A stretch of 5,092 nt of DNA, from positions 1 to 5,092 of the forward strand of contig JAUPWD010000089.1 of NCBI GenBank assembly GCA_030916685.1. The letters are read 5' to 3'. Below the pieces are notes generated by a model. That model did not search any database. It was given only the letters and a program-made list of their open reading frames with translations, and had not been told where the DNA came from. This stretch comes from Patescibacteria group bacterium. Its GTDB lineage: Bacteria > Patescibacteria > Paceibacteria > Moranbacterales > UBA1568. A program made the position numbers and the translations under genes. Below are positions 1 to 5,022 of this stretch, piece by piece; within the stretch, counting starts at the first letter, position 1; each line of letters begins with the position of its first letter.

Positions 1-24
1 ACCGGAAGGACTGATCCGGCATTC

Positions 25-30
25 GAGGAG
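25..30 (+). promoter_or_regulatory. Shine-Dalgarno of the small membrane-anchored gene
   Basis: GAGGAG lies eight bases before the ATG at 39 and decides that start. It is the only clear Shine-Dalgarno placed properly before a gene in this window. The two large genes downstream lack a comparable one. Confidence 0.65.
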
Positions 31-38
31 ATTATCTC

Positions 39-467
39 ATGACAAGGAGAGAAAAGACTATTCTGTCTGTTCTTATGCTTGCGCTTGCCACGCTCATTGG
101 AATAGCCACCACCTATTTTGGTGTCAAGTTAGTCATGACTAACGCACCACCAGCCCCATCCTACCAGGAGAAAAACCTGGCGGTGCTCAAGTCCGCCCAG
201 TCGAATGATCTCGTGCTCTGCCTCGGAGAGAAGTCTAGCTCCTCACAACAAGAAGTCACATTCGCATTTTTAGTCGATATGATCAATAGCTATGTCATGA
301 CCGGCTGGAACCTCGATACGCACCACCTGTCCCGAAAGGACGGCGGATGGAATCTGCTCTTCGCTTCGAGATGGGAATGTGAGATGCGGGTGGTGAAAGA
401 GCCACTCGCTCAACAAACCATTGGCCGAATCATCATGTACGGACCCAATCCACCGCCAGCGAAGTGA
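39..467 (+). CDS. Small membrane-anchored protein of unknown function
   Basis: I do not recognise this 142-residue protein. Residues 1-6 are positively charged (Met-Thr-Arg-Arg-Glu-Lys). A hydrophobic stretch at about 8-32 follows, which reads as one membrane-spanning signal anchor. There is no lipobox cysteine, and no obvious signal-peptidase site is clear enough to argue for secretion. Next comes a Pro-rich spacer (about 36-41), then a soluble region of about 100 residues expected outside the membrane. That region holds two cysteines (about 61 and 114) that could pair, aromatic patches around Gly-Trp-Asn and Gly-Gly-Trp-Asn, and a Pro-rich C-terminus. The ATG at 39 is supported by a GAGGAG Shine-Dalgarno at 25-30, eight bases upstream. 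The gene ends with TGA. No upstream promoter is visible in the 38 bases available, so it may belong to a transcript starting outside the window. Being a real gene is likely; its role is unknown. Confidence 0.75.
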   Translation: MTRREKTILSVLMLALATLIGIATTYFGVKLVMTNAPPAPSYQEKNLAVLKSAQSNDLVLCLGEKSSSSQQEVTFAFLVDMINSYVMTGWNLDTHHLSRKDGGWNLLFASRWECEMRVVKEPLAQQTIGRIIMYGPNPPPAK

Positions 468-482
468 TCACCGCCAACGACC

Positions 483-534
483 GCCCCTAAATACCTAGCG
501 TAACATCGCGAAAGTATCCGGGGGCTGTTTTTTT
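483..534 (+). terminator. Weak possible terminator after the first gene
   Basis: A run of seven T (528-534) follows the G-rich segment 520-525, which can pair with GCCCC at 483-487. The stem is only five base pairs with a loop of about 33 bases, so this is a poor intrinsic terminator by itself. The position, 16 bases after the stop codon of the first gene, is what makes it plausible. Confidence 0.25.
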
Positions 535-545
535 ATTTCAAAAAT

Positions 546-596
546 AGCGGTCGTTCCGCTGTCTCAGCGGTGCGTCCGCTGTTTTATTTTTCTTTT
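546..596 (+). repeat. Left arm of terminal inverted repeat
   Basis: This arm consists of two 15-base palindromic units, 546-560 and 566-580, separated by GTCTC, then GTTTTA and a T-rich tail. Each unit has a five-base stem (AGCGG / CCGCT) and a five-base loop (TCGTT, then TGCGT). It matches the reverse complement of 992-1042 with about three mismatches. Confidence 0.85.
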
Positions 597-657
597 ATTT
601 TTCCTTCTCGATTTTTTTCATCCGATAGCAGCCATCGAACATTTCTCACTCGCTCTG

Positions 658-681
658 TCGATCAGGGAGCTGTCCTGTCGA
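658..681. repeat. Small bulged hairpin inside the element
   Basis: TCGA (658-661) pairs with TCGA (678-681), CAGG (663-666) with CCTG (674-677), and A668 with T673, around a GCTG loop. T662 and G667 bulge out. Nine base pairs with two bulges is modest and could be chance, but it lies within an element full of symmetry. Confidence 0.35.
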
Positions 682-803
682 AACCATCCGTCACGCTCGA
701 CTGTTACCGACTCGCTCAAGAGAAACGTTACCGCCGTCTGCTAAACGAAGCAAAATAAATGAGAAGGAAAGCGCCGCCCCTATCTTCTGACTTGGTCTTT
801 GGG

Positions 804-935
804 TCTCCGCGCGAAAAGAATCGCTAGAAATTCCAGACTCACTATGGATACAGGAGATTCTCACAGGAGGAAGTGAAACGCCACTGAGAAGCTTCCATAA
901 GGTGAGGCGGAATTTCTCGATTCGTTCGCAGGAGA
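804..935. repeat. Long imperfect hairpin of about 44 base pairs
   Basis: The two halves of this 132-base segment fold on each other. Helices from outside in: 804-808/931-935, 811-815/925-929, 818-823/918-923, 826-834/909-917 (nine perfect pairs), 838-842/902-906, 843-848/894-899, and 855-863/885-893 (eight of nine). The bulges are small, except six bases at 849-854. The apical loop is 864-884. Either strand could form it. It could be a structured RNA, the folded core of a mobile element, or the trace of an inverted duplication. I did not match it to any known RNA family, and it lacks recognisable integron attC core sites. Confidence 0.6.
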
Positions 936-949
936 GAGTTTCTTTGGTT

Positions 950-977
950 TACTTTTCTTTGCGGACAAAGAAAAGTA
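950..977. repeat. Perfect 12-bp hairpin with CGGA loop
   Basis: Positions 950-961 are the exact reverse complement of 966-977, around the four-base loop CGGA. It sits between the long hairpin (804-935) and the right repeat arm. It is not followed by a T run on the plus strand, so it does not look like a plus-strand terminator. It is probably part of the same repeated element. Confidence 0.7.
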
Positions 978-991
978 TGAAGAAAGTTTTA

Positions 992-1042
992 AGAAGAAAA
1001 TTAAAACAGCGGACGCACCGCTGAGGCAGCGGAACGACCGCT
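992..1042 (-). repeat. Right arm of terminal inverted repeat
   Basis: This is the inverted partner of 546-596. It holds palindromic units at 1008-1022 and 1028-1042 separated by GAGGC, preceded by an A-rich segment. The units keep the AGCGG / CCGCT stems with loops ACGCA and AACGA, which are the complements of the left-arm loops, so sequence beyond the small stems is conserved between arms. Confidence 0.85.
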
Positions 1043-1050
1043 CCTAAACA

Positions 1051-1082
1051 AAAAACACTCTGATTTTTATTGGAGTATTTTT
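1051..1082. terminator. Weak A-rich/T-rich hairpin, possible bidirectional terminator
   Basis: The segment 1051-1063 pairs imperfectly with 1070-1082. Five A (1051-1055) face five T (1078-1082), with a short core of ACTC/GAGT plus two wobble pairs around a six-base loop. The symmetric A-run, stem, T-run layout resembles a bidirectional terminator that would separate the inverted-repeat element from the GH130 genes. The stem is weak, so this is only a suggestion. Confidence 0.25.
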
Positions 1083-1108
1083 CCTAAAAAAAGAAAGAAG
1101 AGTATACT
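1080..1108 (+). promoter_or_regulatory. Possible promoter of the GH130 gene pair
   Basis: TATACT at 1103-1108 is a good -10 hexamer (five of six to TATAAT). The sequence 17 bases upstream (TTTCCT, 1080-1085) is a poor -35, and no TGn extension precedes the -10. Initiation near 1115 would give a leader of about 22 bases before the ATG at 1137 and would place the alternative GTG at 1113 at or before the transcript start. Confidence 0.3.
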
Positions 1109-1136
1109 GAGGGTGGAGCGAAGACAAAAAAAGAAT

Positions 1137-3047
1137 ATGACTGTTCAAAAATCATTTCCAAGGGGGTATGAGGTTTTTTCGGAGGGGAAAACCATTGCCC
1201 TGTTTACGGCGCCATTCGAAACGGAGAAGAAGAGTCTCTCGGTCATCGAGAGCCGATCGGGACTTCATTTCAAGATGAATCCAGGTCGTTTCGTCGTGAC
1301 CAAGGCATTCGGCATTCGTGAAGATATATCGGACGTTCTCGATATGTCGATCACCGGACTTCCTGGAAGTGATGGATATTTCCTCACCTATACGAAGAAG
1401 CGCGGCGGCAAAGTATATCTCTATGGAGCGAAGTCGAATGACGCTCTCTCCTGGAAGAAAACGGGTCTCATCGAAGGCATCCATAGTTTCGGTGCGCTCG
1501 TACCGGAGTATTCTTTCGAGGATCATTCCATACTGTATTATTCTGCGAATGGCCGATCGATCAAGATGGCGCTGACATCGGATCGGGAGCATTTTTCCGT
1601 GTTTTCACAATCGGTTCTGGAACCACGGAAATCAAGCTTTGATTACGGATCGCTTCAGATGGGGCGGGCTTTTTTGACGACGGAAGGAATTGCTTTGTTT
1701 TATCTCGCGAAGAATATCCGTGGGAGATTGTGTGTGGGCGCGGCACTCTTTGATCAGACGGCTCCGGCCAAACTCCTCTGGCGGTCGAGTCATGCACTCT
1801 GGGAGCAGCCGGAACACTGGAAGACCGCAGACATCCGTCTCGTCGGTATCGTTTCGACCAAGGATGGCTTTCTCGGATATTTTCAGGAAGGGGAGTATCG
1901 GATTTTCGCCGAGCCACTCCGCTATGTCGCCAAGACAAAGCCGAAGTTTTTGAAAAAGGCGCCGGTGAAGAAAGTCGCGAAAAAACCAAAGAAAGAGCCG
2001 ATTGAAAATAAATTGACGCTTGTTCGTCATGTAAGCAATCCGATCCTCGCTCCACGCACGGAGAATCAGTGGGAGTCGCTCGCGACTTTCAATCCGGCAG
2101 CGCTTCATATCGACGGTGTGGTGCACCTCCTCTATCGGGCACAGGGACACGACGGACTTTCGGTGCTCGGATATGCAGCGAGCTTCGATGGAATTTGCAT
2201 TCATCATCGCGAACCGGGACCGGTCTTCATTCCGTCGCGGAGTTTCGATACGCGTCACAAGATGGCGAGCAAGCATCCGTACCCGTATGTATCCGGTGGT
2301 GGATATGGCGGTTGCGAGGATCCGCGCATCGTACAGATCGGCGAGACCATCTATCTCATTTACGTTGCTTTCGACGGGGTAAATCCGCCGGGAGTAGCAT
2401 TGTCGTCCATCGCGAAGGAGGATTTCCTCGCGAAGCATTGGCATTGGACGCCGCCGAAACTCATTTCGAAGCCGGGAGAAATTCAGAAGAACTGGGTGAT
2501 CTTTCCGGAGAAAATTCATGGGAAATTTGCGGTGCTCCATGGTATCAGTCCGGATATTAAGATTGAATACGTCGACAGTCTCGATGACCTCGGTGATGGA
2601 AAGTATATCGAGAGCTTGAAATCTCATGGTGGTGGCGGATATGCACAGACGGATCGCCGGAATCAGTGGGACAATATCGTTCGTGGAGTGGGTGCTCCGC
2701 CGCTTCGGACGAAGAAGGGGTGGCTCGTGTTCTATCATGCGATGGATCACCGTGATCCGGGTCGCTACAAGGTGGGCGTGATGCTCCTTGACCTCAAACA
2801 TCCGGAGAAGATTATGCGCCGATCGGATCAGCCGATCCTTGAGCCGGAAATGAGCTATGAGAACAATGGATTGAAGCGCGGTGTGGTATATGTCTGCGGC
2901 GCGGTCATCAAGGACGATACTTTGCTCGTGTATTACGGCGCATCGGATCACACGGTCGCAGTCGCCGCGGCGCCGATCGATGATTTCCTGAATCGCCTCA
3001 TGACGCATCAGCTGGTACAATTGAAGGCCGTAACCATTGGTAAGTAA
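1137..3047 (+). CDS. Double-domain GH130 protein: degenerate GH130-like domain plus intact GH130 domain
   Basis: This 636-residue protein is probably a cytoplasmic beta-mannoside phosphorylase or mannosidase; no signal peptide is seen. Residues about 293-625 form a GH130 five-bladed propeller domain: Phe-Asn-Pro-Ala-Ala (318-322), Tyr-Arg-Ala-x-Gly-His-Asp (333-339), Gly-Cys-Glu-Asp-Pro-Arg (392-397), Phe-Pro-Glu-Lys-Ile (456-460), Gly-Ala-Pro-Pro (519-522), Gly-Trp-Leu-Val-Phe-Tyr-His (528-534) and Tyr-Tyr-Gly-Ala-x-Asp (599-604). Asp395 in the EDPR motif matches the general acid reported for family members, by my recollection. Residues about 10-262 align with the same fold but lack EDPR and the Tyr-His motif; 187-206 match the late 'GAALFD' blade. 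A linker rich in lysine (266-292, 12 Lys) joins the halves. I prefer the ATG at 1137; an in-frame GTG at 1113 would add eight residues. Neither has a clear Shine-Dalgarno. The next gene, with the same architecture, starts 17 bases after the stop. GH130 membership is firm; substrate and subfamily are not. Confidence 0.9.
   Translation: MTVQKSFPRGYEVFSEGKTIALFTAPFETEKKSLSVIESRSGLHFKMNPGRFVVTKAFGIREDISDVLDMSITGLPGSDGYFLTYTKKRGGKVYLYGAKSNDALSWKKTGLIEGIHSFGALVPEYSFEDHSILYYSANGRSIKMALTSDREHFSVFSQSVLEPRKSSFDYGSLQMGRAFLTTEGIALFYLAKNIRGRLCVGAALFDQTAPAKLLWRSSHALWEQPEHWKTADIRLVGIVSTKDGFLGYFQEGEYRIFAEPLRYVAKTKPKFLKKAPVKKVAKKPKKEPIENKLTLVRHVSNPILAPRTENQWESLATFNPAALHIDGVVHLLYRAQGHDGLSVLGYAASFDGICIHHREPGPVFIPSRSFDTRHKMASKHPYPYVSGGGYGGCEDPRIVQIGETIYLIYVAFDGVNPPGVALSSIAKEDFLAKHWHWTPPKLISKPGEIQKNWVIFPEKIHGKFAVLHGISPDIKIEYVDSLDDLGDGKYIESLKSHGGGGYAQTDRRNQWDNIVRGVGAPPLRTKKGWLVFYHAMDHRDPGRYKVGVMLLDLKHPEKIMRRSDQPILEPEMSYENNGLKRGVVYVCGAVIKDDTLLVYYGASDHTVAVAAAPIDDFLNRLMTHQLVQLKAVTIGK
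1926..2012 (+). other. Region encoding the lysine-rich interdomain linker
   Basis: About 29 codons between the degenerate and intact GH130 domains encode a segment with 12 lysines in 27 residues plus several prolines and alanines. This resembles a flexible basic linker. It may simply separate the propellers or bind an anionic partner. The second gene joins its two domains without such a linker. Confidence 0.7.
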
Positions 3048-3064
3048 TATTTATTTCTTTTTCT

Positions 3065-3457
3065 ATGCTCGATGTCATCCGATCTCCTCATAATCCACTC
3101 CTCCGTCCGAATTGGGAGAATGCTTTCGAAGCGGCAGCGACGTTCAATGGTTGCCCGGTAAAGACCGGCACCGGGAAGGCTGTGACCATGGTCTATCGTG
3201 CTCTTTCCGAACCACAGTTCTATGAAGGTGTGGAGATCATGCTTTCCGTCGTGGGGAAAGCCGAGAGTAAGGATGGTGTTTCATTAGCGAAGACCGCCCC
3301 ATTTATCGTTCCGGAAGAGAGTTGGGAGCGCTATGGATGCGAGGATCCCCGCGTGACGAAGATCGGGGATACCTATTATATTTTTTATACCGCACTCTCG
3401 ACATTTCCCTTCGGTCCGGATGGAATCACGGTGGACTCGCGACTACTACGGATCTGA
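3065..3457 (+). CDS. Upstream fragment of the broken GH130 gene
   Basis: As written, this frame yields 130 residues. The first 123 are the N-terminal part of a GH130 domain, including Phe-Asn-Gly (27-29), Val-Tyr-Arg-Ala (43-46) and Gly-Cys-Glu-Asp-Pro-Arg (91-96). The last seven are out-of-frame sequence read after the shift, before TGA at 3455-3457. It covers about two of five propeller blades and would not fold as a full enzyme by itself. If the frameshift is a sequence error, this entry merges with the next. Confidence 0.5.
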   Translation: MLDVIRSPHNPLLRPNWENAFEAAATFNGCPVKTGTGKAVTMVYRALSEPQFYEGVEIMLSVVGKAESKDGVSLAKTAPFIVPEESWERYGCEDPRVTKIGDTYYIFYTALSTFPFGPDGITVDSRLLRI

Positions 3458-4983
3458 AGAAGATTGATGCCAAGCATCATGTGACGCATTTCAATTCCAA
3501 AGCGATGACGCTTTTCCCGAAGAAAATAGGAGGGAAATTCGCCGCGCTTCTTTCAGTGAATACGGATCGTCCGCCGGCGACCATCGCATTGGCATTTTTC
3601 GAGAAGGAAAGTGATATGTGGTCGGAGGAATATTGGCGAAATTGGTATGATGGGCTCTCCGATCACGCTATCGATCTCTCGAAGCGATCAGGGGATCATG
3701 TAGAAATTGGCGCGCCACCGCTCGAAACATCGAAAGGCTGGCTCCTCATTTACTCCCATATCTATCATTACGGAACTGCACAACAGGTATTCGGTATCGA
3801 AGCAGTACTCCTCGACAAGAAAGATCCGAAGAAAATTCTCGGACGGACCGCGACACCGCTCATCATGCCGCAGGAGAATTATGAACTCTATGGCATGGTG
3901 GATAACATCACGTTTCCATCAGGAGCTTATATCGAGGGGGATGATCTGCATATTTATTATGGCGCGGCCGATACGACGGTTTGTCGTGCGACCACTCCAC
4001 TCGCGCGATTGCTTGAGGATATGCTCCAGCCGGAAGGGGAGATCGTCTTCGATCGTGCGAAGGAGAATCCGATTCTCACGCCGGTAGCGGAGCATGCCTG
4101 GGAGGATAAGGCAGTTTTCAATCCGGCAGCCTTTCTCGAGGATGGCAAGATTCATCTCGTGTATCGAGCCATGGGTCATGAGGATACGTCCGTGATGGGG
4201 TATGCCGTGCTCTCGGATATCGCGACCATCGAAGAGCGACTCCCGGAACCGATTTATGTGCCACGGGAAATTTTCGAACAGAAACTGAATCCAGGAAATT
4301 CCGGATGTGAAGATGCACGCATCACGCGAATCGATAATACGTACTACATGTGTTATACCGCTTTCGATGCGGTGAATCCTCCTCGTGTGGCAATGACGAC
4401 CATATCGGTGAATGCTTTCAAGGAACGACGATTCGACGAGTGGACGACTCCCGTGCTCATCTCTTCACCGGGGACGGATGATAAGGATGCCGCGATCTTT
4501 CCGGAAAAGATTAATGGGCATTATGTGTTTCTCCATCGTTTCCAGCCGAATATCGATCTTTGTTATGTGGAGCACTTGGTCGCGCTCGATGGGAAGAATT
4601 TCCTTCCGCGCAATCCGATCATGCGGCCGCGTCCCGGCATGTGGGATGATCTGAAGATTGGTATCTCCTCGACTCCGCTCAAGACGAAGAAAGGCTGGCT
4701 CCTCCTCTACCATGGTGTCTCTTCGGAGGATCATCGCTATCGTGTGGGTGCGGCACTCCTTGACCTGAAAGATCCGGAGAAGGTCATCGGACGAACCGAT
4801 GCACCGCTCTTCACCCCGGAAATGCCCTATGAGCTCGAGGGAATCGTCCCAAATGTTGTTTTCCCATGTGGATCCGTCATCATCGGAAGCAAGCTCGTCA
4901 TCTATTATGGAGGGGCAGATACGGTCATCGGCGTGGCGACCATCTCCCTCGCCAAGCTCTTGACCCATATTTTGAAGGATTAA
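3433..4983 (+). CDS. Downstream fragment of the broken GH130 gene
   Basis: This gives 516 residues of GH130 sequence in the shifted frame: the last three-fifths of domain 1 and all of domain 2. The frame is open upstream to a TTG at 3322, but the residues before 3433 are a shadow of the other frame and do not match the family. If translated independently, the first in-frame ATG after the shift is at 3505 (Met148 of the joined protein) and has no obvious Shine-Dalgarno. Domain 2 is complete, so the fragment could in principle still give an active single GH130 domain. The gene ends with TAA. Confidence 0.55.
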   Translation, partial: GLATTTDLKKIDAKHHVTHFNSKAMTLFPKKIGGKFAALLSVNTDRPPATIALAFFEKESDMWSEEYWRNWYDGLSDHAIDLSKRSGDHVEIGAPPLETSKGWLLIYSHIYHYGTAQQVFGIEAVLLDKKDPKKILGRTATPLIMPQENYELYGMVDNITFPSGAYIEGDDLHIYYGAADTTVCRATTPLARLLEDMLQPEGEIVFDRAKENPILTPVAEHAWEDKAVFNPAAFLEDGKIHLVYRAMGHEDTSVMGYAVLSDIATIEERLPEPIYVPREIFEQKLNPGNSGCEDARITRIDNTYYMCYTAFDAVNPPRVAMTTISVNAFKERRFDEWTTPVLISSPGTDDKDAAIFPEKINGHYVFLHRFQPNIDLCYVEHLVALDGKNFLPRNPIMRPRPGMWDDLKIGISSTPLKTKKGWLLLYHGVSSEDHRYRVGAALLDLKDPEKVIGRTDAPLFTPEMPYELEGIVPNVVFPCGSVIIGSKLVIYYGGADTVIGVATISLAKLLTHILKD

Positions 4984-4993
4984 TATTGTGGGG

Positions 4994-5022
4994 TTGACAC
5001 CTTTAAAATAGCTTGGTAGTAT
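4994..5022 (+). promoter_or_regulatory. Sigma70-type promoter with extended -10, reading out of the window
   Basis: A perfect -35 hexamer TTGACA (4994-4999) is separated by 17 bases from TAGTAT (5017-5022), a four-of-six -10. A TG at 5014-5015, one base before the hexamer, forms an extended -10. Initiation is expected near 5029. It begins only 11 bases after the stop codon of the GH130 gene and must serve something beyond 5092. It is the best promoter in the window. Confidence 0.6.

Larger units (their letters stand above)
546..1042. mobile_element. MITE-like non-coding element with 51-base terminal inverted repeats
   Basis: The left arm 546-596 and right arm 992-1042 are reverse complements at about 48 of 51 positions; mismatches fall at 562/1026, 587/1001 and 595/993. 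The first 41 bases of the arm differ at a single position. Each arm carries two palindromes of the form AGCGG-N5-CCGCT separated by five bases. The whole is about 497 bases and encodes no transposase, which is the general form of a miniature inverted-repeat element mobilised in trans, or of a paired REP-type (BIME-like) element. No perfect target-site duplication flanks it, though an imperfect 16-base direct repeat (476-491 and 1033-1048) involves the right edge. An alternative reading is a long-range RNA or DNA hairpin acting in expression of the neighbouring genes. The symmetry is directly visible; mobility is inferred. Confidence 0.55.
468..1112. other. Intergenic region filled by an inverted-repeat element
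   Basis: I see no convincing gene in these 645 bases. The stretch holds a weak terminator-like segment (483-534), a long terminal inverted repeat (546-596 with 992-1042), three internal hairpins (658-681, 804-935, 950-977), and an AT-rich hairpin just before the next gene (1051-1082). A GTG-started frame of 62 codons (570-758) begins inside the left repeat arm and has no ribosome binding site. A start-less frame (901-1048) reads through the 950-977 hairpin. Neither looks like a working gene. The density of nested symmetry suggests a mobile or structured non-coding element rather than ordinary spacer. Confidence 0.7.
3065..4983 (+). pseudogene. Tandem two-domain GH130 protein, interrupted by an apparent one-base deletion
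   Basis: Two overlapping frames together encode one protein. The first frame reads well through Val123 (codon 3431-3433); family similarity then continues in the frame starting with the Gly codon at 3433-3435. One extra G in the GG at 3433-3434 rejoins them into 639 residues. Domain 1 (about 1-322) carries Gly-Cys-Glu-Asp-Pro-Arg at 91-96, Phe-Pro-Lys-Lys-Ile (151-155), Gly-Ala-Pro-Pro (216-219) and Tyr-Tyr-Gly-Ala-Ala-Asp (298-303). Domain 2 (about 325-639) carries Phe-Asn-Pro-Ala-Ala (352-356), Tyr-Arg-Ala-Met-Gly-His (367-372), Gly-Cys-Glu-Asp-Ala-Arg (414-419, Pro replaced by Ala), Phe-Pro-Glu-Lys-Ile (479-483) and Gly-Trp-Leu-Leu-Leu-Tyr-His (544-550). Where other domains have Tyr-His, domain 1 has Tyr230-Ser231. 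No slippery heptamer suggests programmed shifting. The rest is intact with no other stop, so a recent mutation or a sequence error is likely. The ATG at 3065 has no Shine-Dalgarno; translation may be coupled to the gene 17 bases upstream. Confidence 0.85.

Noticed and set aside
570..758. 62-codon open frame on the plus strand starting with GTG
   Set aside because: It starts inside the left inverted-repeat arm, has no ribosome binding site, and its first third is a Phe/Ser-rich reading of T-rich DNA. The last 20 or so residues look mildly protein-like, so a degraded gene end cannot be excluded, but I cannot support a gene.
804..935. Integron attC site
   Set aside because: The segment is a long imperfect hairpin of suitable size, but I see no inverted RYYYAAC/GTTRRRY core sites at its ends and no integrase or cassette structure nearby.
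546..1042. CRISPR array
   Set aside because: The 15-base units are palindromes in only four copies, arranged as inverted pairs. They are not regularly spaced direct repeats with unique spacers.
901..1048. Open frame of about 48 codons running through the 950-977 hairpin and right repeat arm
   Set aside because: It has no usable start codon after the stop at 898-900, and its sequence is dictated by palindromic repeats.
1632..3020. Long minus-strand open frame of 462 codons opposite the first GH130 gene
   Set aside because: It is antisense to a clear GH130 protein, is Arg/His/Ile-rich as expected from reverse-strand shadow reading, and contains no recognisable domain.
3425..3457. Programmed -1 ribosomal frameshift in the second GH130 gene
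   Set aside because: No X-XXY-YYZ heptamer or clear downstream stem is present at the junction. A missing G is the simpler explanation.
4465..4968. Minus-strand open frame of 167 codons opposite the second GH130 gene
   Set aside because: It is a shadow of the GH130 coding frame with no family features and no ribosome binding site that I could see.
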